NCBI RefSeq assembly: GCF_017115165.1
Contig: NZ_JABXKF010000028.1
Location: forward strand, 1-44,405
Direction of reading: 5' to 3'
Source: Nostoc sp. LPT
GTDB lineage: Bacteria; Cyanobacteriota; Cyanobacteriia; Cyanobacteriales; Nostocaceae
DNA length: 44,405 nt
Shown here piece by piece: positions 31,925 through 40,206 of the stretch. Position 1 is the first letter of the stretch. Each line of letters opens with the position of its first letter. Position numbers and translations under genes: made by a program. The notes under the pieces were generated by a model that made no database searches, was not told where the DNA came from, and saw only the letters and a list, made by a program, of their open reading frames with translations.

Positions 31925-33021
31925 TAAATATCTTCAGAGTTGGCATTAAGATATGAACGATGCAATTCGATTCCCAAAGAAGAAAATTGTTCACGGATAG
32001 CCTGTATTCGCCCTTCAGTTGAGTTATCTTCTTGATACCAAGCTGTTAACAACCCATTTGCTACAATCTGACAGCGATTCATGCCAAAACTTTCTTGAAC
32101 AGCAAATTTTTGGTCTGGTTCTTCTGCCAACCCCAACCCTAGTGCTAGTTGTTTGGTAAATAAAGGAATTTCTGACTTAAAATGCAATTGGTGTTTTTGA
32201 TAAACAGTTTTTAAGACTTGCCTAACAACTTCATAGTCTCTCTTATCAAAGTAAAGCACCCCTGAATCGTAGCGTTGGTATTCTTTGGGGTTATACAAAA
32301 GTTTGAAACTGAAAGGAATTGCTAACTCATTCAGTCCTTGTGTTAAACTACCCATCACTGCCACAGCACCTTCAGGAGTTACATTGATATAAATTCGTAC
32401 AGTTACAGGCTGAATTTTCACATCTTCAATACGACTGAAGCCTGCATTGCCAACAGCCATGTAAAAGCCATTTTGTACTCGATTCTTAGGCATCTGGATA
32501 GCCACAGAATCACCTACCACAGCTGCCACTTCAGTAGGTTGAAGATGCTTATTCCGTTCAATATGCAGCCTCAAACCGCCTTTAGTCACTGCTAAACTGC
32601 CATCACTTTCTTCTCTCAAAACAGACCAACCAGGGTCAAAGTAGCCTTCTCCAAAATTACTTTCATGCAATCGCTTATAAAACCCCACATCTACCCCTAA
32701 AAGAGTATTATTCTCCAAATCTAAGGGCAAACCATTTCCCTCCCCATCTAATGCCAACGTACTTTGCATAGAACCGTTGTAATAGATACCGTAAAGAAAA
32801 CTCCGCAATTGTAGACTCAGATATTTCTGTTGCATCTGAGTTGGCATCTTCTGAAAACGTTCAACTGCCTCAGATGGTAATTCCAAAGGTTTGTAATCTG
32901 GATGGTGGATGGAGAAATCAGATTTTATCTCAATTTTTTGAACAATATCTTGCAGAACTTCCAGTAATTGCCCAGTTAAACTAGTCTCTAGCTGAGTTTG
33001 AGGATAATTTAATAATTGCAT
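31921..33021 (-). CDS. HopA1-family protein, predicted dehydroamino-acid-forming lyase (LanY-like)
   Basis: A 366-aa protein with the HopA1 (type III effector) family signature: 'LQLRSFLYGIYYNGSMQSTL' near residue 75, 'FYKRLHESNFGEGYFDPGWS' and 'GGLRLHIERNKHL', then 'VTVRIYINVTPEGAVAVMGS', 'FSFKLLYNPKEYQRYDSGVL' and 'ESFGMNRCQIVANGLLTAW'. HopA1 homologues in RiPP clusters (class V lanthipeptides such as lexapeptide, and thioamitides) are thought to eliminate phosphate from phospho-Ser/Thr to give dehydro residues, together with a kinase. That kinase is the next gene upstream, 26 bases away. Its end overlaps the opposing toxin gene by four bases. The role here is inferred from family and context. 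Confidence 0.85.
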   Translation of the reverse strand: MQLLNYPQTQLETSLTGQLLEVLQDIVQKIEIKSDFSIHHPDYKPLELPSEAVERFQKMPTQMQQKYLSLQLRSFLYGIYYNGSMQSTLALDGEGNGLPLDLENNTLLGVDVGFYKRLHESNFGEGYFDPGWSVLREESDGSLAVTKGGLRLHIERNKHLQPTEVAAVVGDSVAIQMPKNRVQNGFYMAVGNAGFSRIEDVKIQPVTVRIYINVTPEGAVAVMGSLTQGLNELAIPFSFKLLYNPKEYQRYDSGVLYFDKRDYEVVRQVLKTVYQKHQLHFKSEIPLFTKQLALGLGLAEEPDQKFAVQESFGMNRCQIVANGLLTAWYQEDNSTEGRIQAIREQFSSLGIELHRSYLNANSEDIY

Positions 33022-33047
33022 AACTACTTTAGTAATAACAAAATGAT

Positions 33048-34205
33048 TTAAACAGCAGAACTACTCAGGTGAGTTAATTCAACAGCAGCACCAAAAATTG
33101 TTGGCATCGATTGTACAGGACGGCTTAATAACGTCTTAGCAACCTGAAGCATAGCAATCCCCATATTGCCAAAAGACTTTTGATATTGAATCATTGCCTG
33201 AATCTGTTGAATCAAAGCAAAACCAGTAAATTGCACCACCCGCTGCAAGAAATCAGGGCGGTGTTCTAAAATTTCTGGAAAAGTGTTTAAATAAGCTTTG
33301 GTTAATGTACTAATTGAAAGCTGAAGTAGTTCTAAAGGTGTTATTGCCAAGCGTAGAGATTCGTCAATACTCAAAGAATTACTGATAACCAAGCTAGCAA
33401 GCCAGATTTGTACATAGCTGCCAAGAAGTGTTCCCAAATCAAAAGCTGGATCTCCCCAAGTCGAGCGTTCCCAATCAATTAGCCGGACAATATTGTTACT
33501 GGAATTCTGCCAATCTTTGTACAGAAGAATATTATTTAGTTTCAAATCATTGTGAGTGAGACAAGAGGGTGTTACAGCATTACCCAATTCAGCGATCGCC
33601 TGCCCCAAGCTATCATAACGTTGATATAGAGCAAAAAACTTTAACCCCTCGCCAGGAACTAGACCAAAAATTTCCGGCTCAACCCGTTCCAATCTCCGAA
33701 CTAAATGTAATACTTGATCAGCCATTAAATTATCTGAATTTTTAGAAAAGAATTCCTGATATTCTTGGCGGTTGTAAGTATCACGATGGATAGTCCCTAA
33801 AATATTACCAATTGCCGTAGCGATTTCTGTAGGAAAGCTATTTTCCTTGGTGTAGAAATCCATTAAATCCCGATAATCATCTAGATATCTAAAGACAATA
33901 ATCGAATTATCGGCATCAAAATGCAGTACCTCTGGTAAAAATGAGCGGTAGTTGTCAAGGTTTGGAAATCTTTGTAAAAACTCTTGAATTCGCCACTCAC
34001 TTAAAAATTCACCAGCCGCTTTCCCTTCCTGATTGTGTCGTTCTTGTTTAACAAGAAGCTTTCTATCATTTGCTAAAGTAACTAATAAATTAAAGTTTTT
34101 AGCTGCAACTGCTTCTACCTTAATCGGTGGTTTTTGTGACTGATTAGATAACGTTTGCTCAACTAAATAATTAACAACATTATGAGAGTTTAAGAGAAAT
34201 GTCAT
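33048..34205 (-). CDS. APH-like phosphotransferase, predicted RiPP Ser/Thr kinase (LanK-like)
   Basis: A 385-aa kinase-like protein of the aminoglycoside-phosphotransferase/choline kinase superfamily. 'LLVKQERHNQEGKAAGEFLS' carries the ATP-binding Lys (about 53), 'CLTHNDLKLNNILLY' the catalytic Asp220 and Asn225, and 'IVRLIDWERSTWGDPAFDLG' the Mg-binding Asp244. Next to HopA1 this matches the kinase/lyase pairs of class V lanthipeptide (LxmK/LxmY-type) and thioamitide (TvaC/TvaD-type) clusters, where it phosphorylates precursor Ser/Thr. An antibiotic-resistance role is less likely given the two precursor genes upstream. All catalytic residues are intact. Confidence 0.85.
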   Translation of the reverse strand: MTFLLNSHNVVNYLVEQTLSNQSQKPPIKVEAVAAKNFNLLVTLANDRKLLVKQERHNQEGKAAGEFLSEWRIQEFLQRFPNLDNYRSFLPEVLHFDADNSIIVFRYLDDYRDLMDFYTKENSFPTEIATAIGNILGTIHRDTYNRQEYQEFFSKNSDNLMADQVLHLVRRLERVEPEIFGLVPGEGLKFFALYQRYDSLGQAIAELGNAVTPSCLTHNDLKLNNILLYKDWQNSSNNIVRLIDWERSTWGDPAFDLGTLLGSYVQIWLASLVISNSLSIDESLRLAITPLELLQLSISTLTKAYLNTFPEILEHRPDFLQRVVQFTGFALIQQIQAMIQYQKSFGNMGIAMLQVAKTLLSRPVQSMPTIFGAAVELTHLSSSAV

Positions 34206-34380
34206 AACTTTTTAATGTATCAAACAATTTTGAGGTAGAGAAAACTGTGGTAGTTGAGTTACTACCACAGGCTGTTTTGCAAGGATTATTAAAACTAGTA
34301 CCGCACATTGGAAATAAACCATCCATTCCAAATTAATCAAATGTCTGCGGTATAGAAATTACAAATTACGCCTAGCAGTA

Positions 34381-34605
34381 CTAACCCAGTAGATAGCCGC
34401 CTAATAAAATTATCGCATCTCTCACATCTGTTGCTACTCCACTACCTGTAATGTTTTTCTGTTCTTCTTCAGACAATTCTGATAGCGGTTCTTGTGCATC
34501 TAAACCTTGTTTTCGTCTTGCTGATGCATTCACAACAGCTTCTTCAATCAAGTTCGTAATTTCAATTTGACTTGTGAGATATTTCTGATGAATGTTCATT
34601 GACAT
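34381..34605 (-). CDS. RiPP precursor peptide B (HopA1/APH operon)
   Basis: A 74-aa protein: leader 'IEITNLIEEAVVNASARRKQ' and 'LSELSEEEQKNITGSG', putative core 'VATDVRDAIILLGGYLLG'. The leader aligns clearly with that of precursor A (35241-35531), sharing the I-S/T-N-L-I-x2-A-V-x-N-A-x-A-R-R block and the LSxEExxN box. The cut site reads GSG instead of GG. The 18-residue core has a single Thr, no Ser and no Cys, so a lanthionine ring cannot form within it; a single dehydrobutyrine is the most it could gain. GGAG lies before the ATG. It lies 48 bases after the Cys-rich gene and 175 before the kinase. Confidence 0.75.
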   Translation of the reverse strand: MSMNIHQKYLTSQIEITNLIEEAVVNASARRKQGLDAQEPLSELSEEEQKNITGSGVATDVRDAIILLGGYLLG

Positions 34606-34653
34606 GATATTCTCCTTAAATTACATTACTTTAATAAACTTTGTAGCTTTGGC

Positions 34654-35091
34654 TTAGCTAACAGTCGGTGTCGCCACTTTAAGTAATAATTCAGAGGGAT
34701 TGTAATTATCTGTAATAACTTGTGGACAACGCATACAAGCTGCCTTGCCTTCTTGCTCCCACCATCGGCAATCTCGGCGTATGGAACAAGGTGGTAGTTC
34801 CTCTACTACCTTTGGCAAATTTTCTACAACTCGCATTGCCAGACGACAATCTTTACCATCAAAATGTTGACAACCCTTAGTTGCACAGGGTGCAGCCGTC
34901 CGAAAAATTTCAGTGGGTGTTACTGGACTAGCTTTTGCTATCAGTTCATCTGTGACAGCTTGTGGTTGCTTGAGATAAGCAACGCGGGGTTCTGTGACTG
35001 TGCCACCAACGACGCCGAAAACAACACTGTCCTGCCATTCTGGTCTTGCACTAGGGCAAAGTGTAGTCTTTTCAGTAGCGATGTCTTCCAT
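34654..35091 (-). CDS. Cys-rich protein of unknown function in the precursor operon
   Basis: I do not recognise a characterised family for this 145-aa soluble protein. The N-terminal part reads 'RPEWQDSVVFGVVGGTVTEP'; the C-terminal half has a dense Cys pattern: 'CATKGCQHFDGKDCRLAMRV', then 'LPPCSIRRDCRWWEQEGKAA' and 'CMRCPQV', i.e. about seven Cys plus a His spaced as in Fe-S or zinc sites. It is located between the two precursor genes and read in the same direction. Possible roles are a metalloprotein tailoring enzyme, a cyclisation or leader-binding partner, or a redox accessory; none is shown. Confidence 0.7.
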   Translation of the reverse strand: MEDIATEKTTLCPSARPEWQDSVVFGVVGGTVTEPRVAYLKQPQAVTDELIAKASPVTPTEIFRTAAPCATKGCQHFDGKDCRLAMRVVENLPKVVEELPPCSIRRDCRWWEQEGKAACMRCPQVITDNYNPSELLLKVATPTVS

Positions 35092-35240
35092 AAATTGAAC
35101 CTATAGTGAATTGTATTTTTAAGCTGATGGAGATTTACAGCTAGTTTTAGGTCGGACTGCTCTCCATCAACCTAAATAGGCAAATTAAATGTCCAAGAGT
35201 TTAATACTGACTGGTAACTTCAAAGACTTGTGCTTTCAGA

Positions 35241-35531
35241 TCAAGAGATCAAGTTCTGGTCTTGTGCAATTAGTCCACAAATAATCGGTTTTATCACAGG
35301 AATATCACTAATCGGTTTTATCACACCAATACCACCTGCAATGATTGGATCGAATTTTGTAACCGTTACAAAACCACCTGCAACGTTTGCCATTTCTTCA
35401 TTAGACAGAGTTAGCAAAGCATCTTCTAAATCCTGATTTGGGTTGCGTCTTGCTAGTGCATTGTTAACAGCATTATCAATCAGATTGCTAATGTCCAATT
35501 GAAAATCTGAATTTTTTTTATTCCTTTCCAT
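35241..35531 (-). CDS. RiPP precursor peptide A with Cys-containing core
   Basis: A 96-aa precursor. The leader contains 'LDISNLIDNAVNNALARRNP' and ends 'TLSNEEMANVAGG' at residue 53. The predicted 43-residue core starts 'FVTVTKFDPIIAGGIGVIKP' and has a repeated VIKPI segment ('GVIKPISDIPVIKPIICGL'), with Thr56, Thr58, Ser75, one Cys (85) and a terminal Ser96. One thioether ring between a dehydrated Thr/Ser and Cys85 is therefore chemically possible. It is the first gene of the operon Cys-rich protein - precursor B - kinase - HopA1. It has a GGAAAGG-like site before the ATG. Confidence 0.8.
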   Translation of the reverse strand: MERNKKNSDFQLDISNLIDNAVNNALARRNPNQDLEDALLTLSNEEMANVAGGFVTVTKFDPIIAGGIGVIKPISDIPVIKPIICGLIAQDQNLIS

Positions 35532-35961
35532 TGTGCTTTTCCTCTGAAGATATAACTAGATATAGGCTTAATAATTAAGTACTGTAATTACCTAGCCTGT
35601 ATATATTTAAGCATGGCAATAATATATTTAACTATGTTTTGAAAATTTGTAAGTAGACATAAATAAACCTTTTATGTCACTAAACAATAAATTGAAAGTT
35701 TTCATTAACTATTTATTAATAAAGTTTATATCTCTATGAATCACTTCAGCAGCAGACTTTTTTACCAATTATCAGAGAATATTTAATTAAAATTTTGACC
35801 TTTAATAAAACATTTATGTCCCAAAAAATTTTCCAATCTTGGGCAATGTTTAATAAAAATATAATAAGTAAGACTTAAGTAAAATTAATAAATATTTATA
35901 AGGCTGCTCAATAAAACTTCAAATTTAAAATTGGGGAATAGAGTTGATATTATAAACATCT
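35532..35961. other. AT-rich upstream region of the precursor operon
   Basis: 430 bases without a gene. It must hold the promoter of the minus-strand operon. Two similar short stretches, AACCTTTTATGTCACTAAA near 35668 and AAACATTTATGTCCCAAAA near 35808, stand out weakly. No clear terminator for trmB was seen. Confidence 0.5.
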
Positions 35962-36609
35962 CTATTCTGTACTTCTCACTCTTTCAAACAAAGCCCGATA
36001 AACAGGCTCACCCTTTTTTTGCGTGCCTATTTCCCTTTCTGTGGCGACTGGTAACGGGTTTTCGGCTAGCCATTCTTCTGTACCAACTTTCTGAAAAGCT
36101 GAATTAGCTGCAAAGCGATCGCGCATTTCTACAGCAACAAATTCCATATCTGATTGCAGAAATACCAATCCTCCAACCGCAAGATAATTAGCTAAGTCTG
36201 CCACTAGTTCTGGTTGGACTACACGACGTTTAGCGTGGCGGGTTTTAAACCAAGGATCGGGAAATTGAATAGTAACGCGTTGTAAACTTCCTGGAGGGAG
36301 GGAAGATAAAAGTGATTGCAGTGAGTTATTCACATTGCAAAATAAATAGTGCAGGTTTGTTAAACCTAATTCAGAACGTAATTTATTCGCCTCCACCACC
36401 AGCGGTTCCCGAATTTCCAAGCCGAGAAAATTCCAGTTAGGTTCTATCTTGGACATATTCAACAAAAACAGTCCCTTTGCACAGCCAATATCTAAATGTA
36501 GTGGTTGATTTGGCCTTGTATAAATTTTTTCCCAGTTTTGGGGACTTGCTGGTGTTTGATACTTTTTACCAAGTGGATTAACATGCTGGCGGACTCGGAC
36601 TGCTGCCAA
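35962..36609 (-). CDS. trmB: tRNA (guanine-N7-)-methyltransferase
   Basis: A 215-aa SAM-dependent enzyme that methylates G46 in the variable loop of tRNAs. Motifs: '[20 protein letters not shown]' (SAM-binding motif I), '[20 protein letters not shown]', and the family signature '[20 protein letters not shown]'. The start is a TTG at 36609, giving the typical '[18 protein letters not shown]' N-terminus, with AAAGGAG 8 bases upstream; no better ATG exists. It stands alone and is divergent from exbB. Confidence 0.95.
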   Translation of the reverse strand: MAAVRVRQHVNPLGKKYQTPASPQNWEKIYTRPNQPLHLDIGCAKGLFLLNMSKIEPNWNFLGLEIREPLVVEANKLRSELGLTNLHYLFCNVNNSLQSLLSSLPPGSLQRVTIQFPDPWFKTRHAKRRVVQPELVADLANYLAVGGLVFLQSDMEFVAVEMRDRFAANSAFQKVGTEEWLAENPLPVATEREIGTQKKGEPVYRALFERVRSTE

Positions 36610-37006
36610 AATTTTTTCTCCTTTACGTGAAAATATCCTGTGGTGATTCAGGTTATATCAATTCAAAAAATGTTTGCGACCAGACATCCCATCTTCACTG
36701 ATGCGCACCCTCCCTGAAGCTTTGGCGACGGTTGGGTGGGGTCTTATCTATGTATTGCCTTCTTTTTTCAAATTGGTATTACAAGGAAGTCTAGCAAAAG
36801 TATGCCGAAAATTACCGATTTATCATTCAATTGCCTATCCAGCAGCAAGTTTGCACAACAGTATCAGTCAAATACGTCATGCTTACACTATTTTTTTTAG
36901 GTTATCGAGAAATTTATATTTTGGAAGTCCCTCATTTTGCATTAATCTCTAGAATTAAAATGGCTTAACACATTTGCTTTAGTCGTGGAGGGAGGAAACT
37001 TAAACA
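36610..37006. other. Spacer between divergent trmB and exbB
   Basis: There is no recognised gene in about 400 bases. An open plus-strand frame at 36674-36952 has no family-like content and no clear ribosome-binding site. Promoters for both divergent genes are presumed here. Confidence 0.5.
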
Positions 37007-37735
37007 GTGGATATTTTAGATTTATTTTACAAGGGTGGGCCAGCGATGTGGCCATTGCTAGTTCTATCGATTCTGGCTTTGAGTGTGATTTTTGAGCGTT
37101 TGTGGTTCTGGTTGCGAATTTTGACTCAGGAAAAGCAAATAGTCGATCGCATCTTGGATGCTGCCCAGGATAATTGGGAAGTAGCTGCGGACATGGCAAG
37201 ACAAGCAAGTCATCAGCCTATCGGGCGTTTTCTCTATGCCCCTCTACGTTTTGCGAAAAGTGATGCGGAAACTTTTCGACTAGCACTGGAGGCTACAGCA
37301 GAAGACGAATTAGCTGGGATGCGGCGGGGTGAAAAACTTTTAGAAGCTGTGATTGCCCTAGCGCCGTTGCTAGGATTGTTGGGTACAGTTTTGGGTTTAA
37401 TTCACTCTCTGCGCTCAATTCGGATTGGCGATTTGGGAACTGAATCTACCGCTGGCGTGACTACTGGTATTGGTGAATCCTTAATTAGTACGGCAAGTGG
37501 GCTAATAGTTGCCATCATTAGTTTGGTATTTTACCGCCTATTTCAAAGTTTTGTAGTCAACCAAGTCAAAGTTTTTCGCAAGGCAGGGAATGAGATGGAA
37601 TTGCTCTATCGCCAGTCTCCTCCTGACTTTAGCAATAGGACATCAGCAATTGTGCCAGAAAATTTCACTTCACCCCGCAAGCCAGGAAAGACTAAAGTTT
37701 CTGAACCTCCTGAACCCCCAAATACACCTAATTAA
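37007..37735 (+). CDS. exbB: MotA/TolQ/ExbB-type proton channel subunit
   Basis: A 242-aa inner-membrane protein with the ExbB topology: an N-terminal helix '[20 protein letters not shown]', a cytoplasmic loop, then two helices in '[20 protein letters not shown]' and '[20 protein letters not shown]', which line the proton path. With ExbD it uses the proton gradient to energise TonB-dependent outer-membrane uptake. It starts at GTG (37007), preceded by GGAGGGAGG. The Pro-rich C-terminal tail is typical of cyanobacterial members. ExbD follows after 42 bases. Confidence 0.9.
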   Translation: MDILDLFYKGGPAMWPLLVLSILALSVIFERLWFWLRILTQEKQIVDRILDAAQDNWEVAADMARQASHQPIGRFLYAPLRFAKSDAETFRLALEATAEDELAGMRRGEKLLEAVIALAPLLGLLGTVLGLIHSLRSIRIGDLGTESTAGVTTGIGESLISTASGLIVAIISLVFYRLFQSFVVNQVKVFRKAGNEMELLYRQSPPDFSNRTSAIVPENFTSPRKPGKTKVSEPPEPPNTPN

Positions 37736-37777
37736 TAATTAATAATTCAACCCCTAAACCAGGCTTGAGAGTGAGAC

Positions 37778-38470
37778 ATGAAAGTTAATCTACATACTCC
37801 AATTGAAGAAGTCCAAATTCAAATCATCCCTTTAATTGATGTCGTTTTTTGTATTCTGACATTTTTTTTATTAGCGGCTTTACAATTTACACGGCAACAG
37901 GCAATAAATGTTGATTTGCCTAAAGCCAGCCCTAGTTCAATCTCTGGAATAACATCACAGAGTGGAAGTCTGATTGTAACTATCGATGCTGTGGGCAATA
38001 CTTACATAGAAAAACAGCCTGTAAAACGAGAGGATTTGAGACAGAGTTTAAAACAGTATCTCCAAGCAAACCCTAATGCCGTTGTCGTGCTGAATGCTTC
38101 GCGCACAGCAACTTACAATGATGTGATTGAGACATTGGATTTGCTACGACAAGTAGGGGGCGATAGCGTTTCTTTGGGAATTATTCCTGGCCCATCTCAA
38201 CCATCCATAAACTCGCCTAACCAGCCTACTGTCCCCTCTTTCCCAATCAATCCTGGTGCAGCACCAATTCCAGGCATCAATCCCGAAGGAAATATTACCC
38301 CAAAATTCCCCTTAGCACCTAATTCTGTACCCTTTCCTAGCATCACTCAGCCTGCAACTGGGCAAGGCATCAATCCTATTAATCCTGGTATTTCTCCCGT
38401 GGTTCCTAACTCACCAGCGCCTCAAGCGCCTGTAGCACCCAAACAAACCCAACCTCCTCTTAAAAGATGA
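37778..38470 (+). CDS. exbD: ExbD/TolR-type biopolymer transport protein
   Basis: A 230-aa protein: a short cytoplasmic N-terminus, one membrane helix 'IIPLIDVVFCILTFFLLAAL' with the proton-carrying Asp, then a periplasmic domain to about residue 140. The remaining 90 residues form a Pro/Asn-rich extension ('INPGAAPIPGINPEGNITPK', 'NPINPGISPVVPNSPAPQAP'), much longer than in classical ExbD (about 140 aa) and likely a flexible periplasmic linker. No tonB gene follows; the next 380 bases are repeats. Confidence 0.9.
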   Translation: MKVNLHTPIEEVQIQIIPLIDVVFCILTFFLLAALQFTRQQAINVDLPKASPSSISGITSQSGSLIVTIDAVGNTYIEKQPVKREDLRQSLKQYLQANPNAVVVLNASRTATYNDVIETLDLLRQVGGDSVSLGIIPGPSQPSINSPNQPTVPSFPINPGAAPIPGINPEGNITPKFPLAPNSVPFPSITQPATGQGINPINPGISPVVPNSPAPQAPVAPKQTQPPLKR

Positions 38471-38630
38471 GATAGGGGAATGGGGAATTGGGGATGGTGG
38501 GGTCCCCTCTGGGGATAAGGGGTAAGGGGCATTGGGCATGGGTTATTCTCCTTGTCTCCCTTGTCCCCCACTCATGACTCCCCATTCCCCCTTCAAGCCT
38601 TTTCCCAAACCTAAAGATATCTATAACAAA
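38471..38630. repeat. Low-complexity G-rich/C-rich spacer repeat
   Basis: GGGGAATGGGGAATTGGGGA-type units on the left and the complementary CCCCACTCATGACTCCCC tract on the right, able to fold back on each other. It follows the exbD stop directly. 38631-38771 shows nothing else. Confidence 0.6.
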
Positions 38631-38771
38631 TCTCAGCTAAATAAAAAAAAACTGCTAATTTACAAATAATTGGTTGAGCTTTAAAGATTTTTACACCTAT
38701 AGACTGAGCAATTCATCACCAATTACCATCCACATTTCATACCAAATTGGGAAAGGATGTCCAAATAGGTT

Positions 38772-38814
38772 AACAGATTGAAAAGCGCTTATATCAAGCG
38801 TTTTTCAATCTGTT
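38772..38814. repeat. Near-perfect 19-bp hairpin upstream of the holin-like gene
   Basis: AACAGATTGAAAAGCGCTT (38772-38790) pairs with AAGCGTTTTTCAATCTGTT (38796-38814), one G-U type mismatch, with loop ATATC. It ends 38 bases before the ATG of the next gene. It is too symmetrical, and lacks a T-run, to be a plain terminator; it could be a folded-back mini-element or a 5'-UTR structure. Confidence 0.7.
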
Positions 38815-38852
38815 CTAATTACAAATTACTAATTAATATCAGGGGTTGTGGC

Positions 38853-39215
38853 ATGAATATCGTGACGCTTTTAATTGTTTGGGTCGTAACAGCTATCAGC
38901 TTGTTGATAATTAGTAAGTTGCCTTTGGGAGTTGAAATTGATACTCCTGGTAAAGCGTTTCTTTCTGCCGCAGTGCTTGGTATCGTGACGGCAATAGTTA
39001 GACCGATTTTAAGCCTCATTTTTGCAGTACCAAATCTACTAACATTGGACTTATTATCTGGCATTTTCACATTTATGATTGCCGTGGTTTGTTTTAGTAT
39101 TGCTGCTTGGTTAGTAGAGGGCTTTCGCTTGCGTTACGGGATTTGGAGTGCTGTTATTGGGGCATTTACGCTGACTATAATTAACAGCTTAATCTACAAA
39201 ATATTGGGTGTCTAA
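38853..39215 (+). CDS. Phage-holin-family four-helix membrane protein
   Basis: A 120-aa protein from the ATG at 38853 (AGGGG 8-10 bases upstream). It is almost entirely four membrane helices: 'IVTLLIVWVVTAISLLIISK', 'AFLSAAVLGIVTAIVRPIL', 'LLTLDLLSGIFTFMIAVVCF' and 'IWSAVIGAFTLTIINSLIYK'. This matches the 'phage holin family (superfamily IV)/DUF360-like' proteins that are widespread in bacterial chromosomes. No phage genes are nearby and a lytic role is unlikely; its function is unknown. An open upstream reading runs through the hairpin and is rejected. Confidence 0.8.
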   Translation: MNIVTLLIVWVVTAISLLIISKLPLGVEIDTPGKAFLSAAVLGIVTAIVRPILSLIFAVPNLLTLDLLSGIFTFMIAVVCFSIAAWLVEGFRLRYGIWSAVIGAFTLTIINSLIYKILGV

Positions 39216-39232
39216 AGCTAAAAGTTAGGAGT

Positions 39233-39268
39233 TAGGAGTTATTAACAATTCTTCACTCATAACTCCTA
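39233..39268. terminator. Hairpin between convergent genes
   Basis: TAGGAGTTAT (39233-39242) and ATAACTCCTA (39259-39268) pair perfectly. The stem derives from the AGTTAGGAGTTAGGAGTT heptamer-type repeat and its complement. It lies between the holin-like gene and thf1 and may serve both as a terminator, without a clear T-run. Confidence 0.4.
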
Positions 39269-39290
39269 ATTCATCACTGCCAAATTGTAA

Positions 39291-39998
39291 CTATTCGTTG
39301 GAACTTGGGGGAGCAACTGGGGTAGTTGATTGTTGTTTACGTTGCTCGCGTTTTTTGCGATCGGCTGAGAGGATATCTGCCATCACCACTAGCGCTTGCG
39401 CCATTTTGTCTAGGTTAGAACGATATAATTCCAAATCCTTGTTGAGTTTGTCATCAGAGAGGTGCAAGCCAGCAGCGATCGCTTTTAGCGCCTCAGTGAG
39501 TTGCTTTTCGTCTTTGACTAATTCGGGATCTGACTGTTCTAATAACGAAAATACACCAATTGCGAACAAACGGTTGTATTTAAAGTTAGGATTGTTAGCG
39601 ATCGCTTGTAGGTTTGCTTGTAAGTCAGCATCTCTATCTAAGTAAGTAGTTTGGCCCAGCCACGCAATTAAATCTTTAACTGGCAAACCTTTAGCTACAG
39701 CTTGCAATCTCTGGGCATCCTGTCGATATTGTTGCGGTTCTTGTTCTATAGCCTGACATAAGGCGTTAAAAATTGATTCTTGATCCCGTTCTGGTTGATA
39801 GCCTTCCATGAAGCGGTCAAAAGTAGTGACGACACCCAAGGCATAAATTGGATTGTAGCTAAAATCGATATTTACTGACAGCAGATGCATTTCCACCATC
39901 AATTCTTCTACTACCCGACGATAAATAGTGTTGATCGGACGGGTATGAAGATTATAGAAAGTTCGCTTTGTATCAGAGACTGTACGGACGTTATTCAC
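39291..39998 (-). CDS. thf1: Thf1/Psb29 photosystem II biogenesis protein
   Basis: A 235-aa protein of the Thylakoid formation 1/Psb29 (Psp29) family, which in cyanobacteria supports photosystem II assembly and repair and interacts with FtsH proteases. The signature 'VSDTKRTFYNLHTRPINTIY' opens the protein, then 'LLSVNIDFSYNPIYALGVVT' and 'YNRLFAIGVFSLLEQSD', with a charged helical C-terminal tail. The start is GTG at 39998, which gives the conserved 'MNNVRTVSDTKR' N-terminus. It is transcribed away from the CpcT-like gene with a 200-base shared region. Confidence 0.95.
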   Translation of the reverse strand: MNNVRTVSDTKRTFYNLHTRPINTIYRRVVEELMVEMHLLSVNIDFSYNPIYALGVVTTFDRFMEGYQPERDQESIFNALCQAIEQEPQQYRQDAQRLQAVAKGLPVKDLIAWLGQTTYLDRDADLQANLQAIANNPNFKYNRLFAIGVFSLLEQSDPELVKDEKQLTEALKAIAAGLHLSDDKLNKDLELYRSNLDKMAQALVVMADILSADRKKREQRKQQSTTPVAPPSSNE

Positions 39999-40206
39999 AA
40001 AGAAAAAAGAAATGTTAAGGGCGACGTATCTTTATTTTCTCGCTTAAAGGCTACTTTGCCAAGTTGAGCTTTTAGCGGGTGACGGTTTCATTTACAATAT
40101 ATACACATCAAAAGTATTTTATAAGCTGGCAGCTACAGCAAATAAGACCTTTTCTCCTAAAAAATAGCTAAAAATTATTATCTTTGATGATTTATTTATT
40201 GTACTT

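Noticed and set aside
33048..34205. Aminoglycoside resistance gene
   Set aside because: The kinase fold fits, but immediate pairing with HopA1 and leader-peptide genes makes a RiPP role far more likely.
36674..36952. Possible gene upstream of exbB
   Set aside because: No family resemblance, no ribosome-binding site, and it occupies the expected promoter region of two divergent genes.
38853..39215. Prophage signal from the holin-family protein
   Set aside because: This four-helix family is common in chromosomes and there is no other phage gene in the window.
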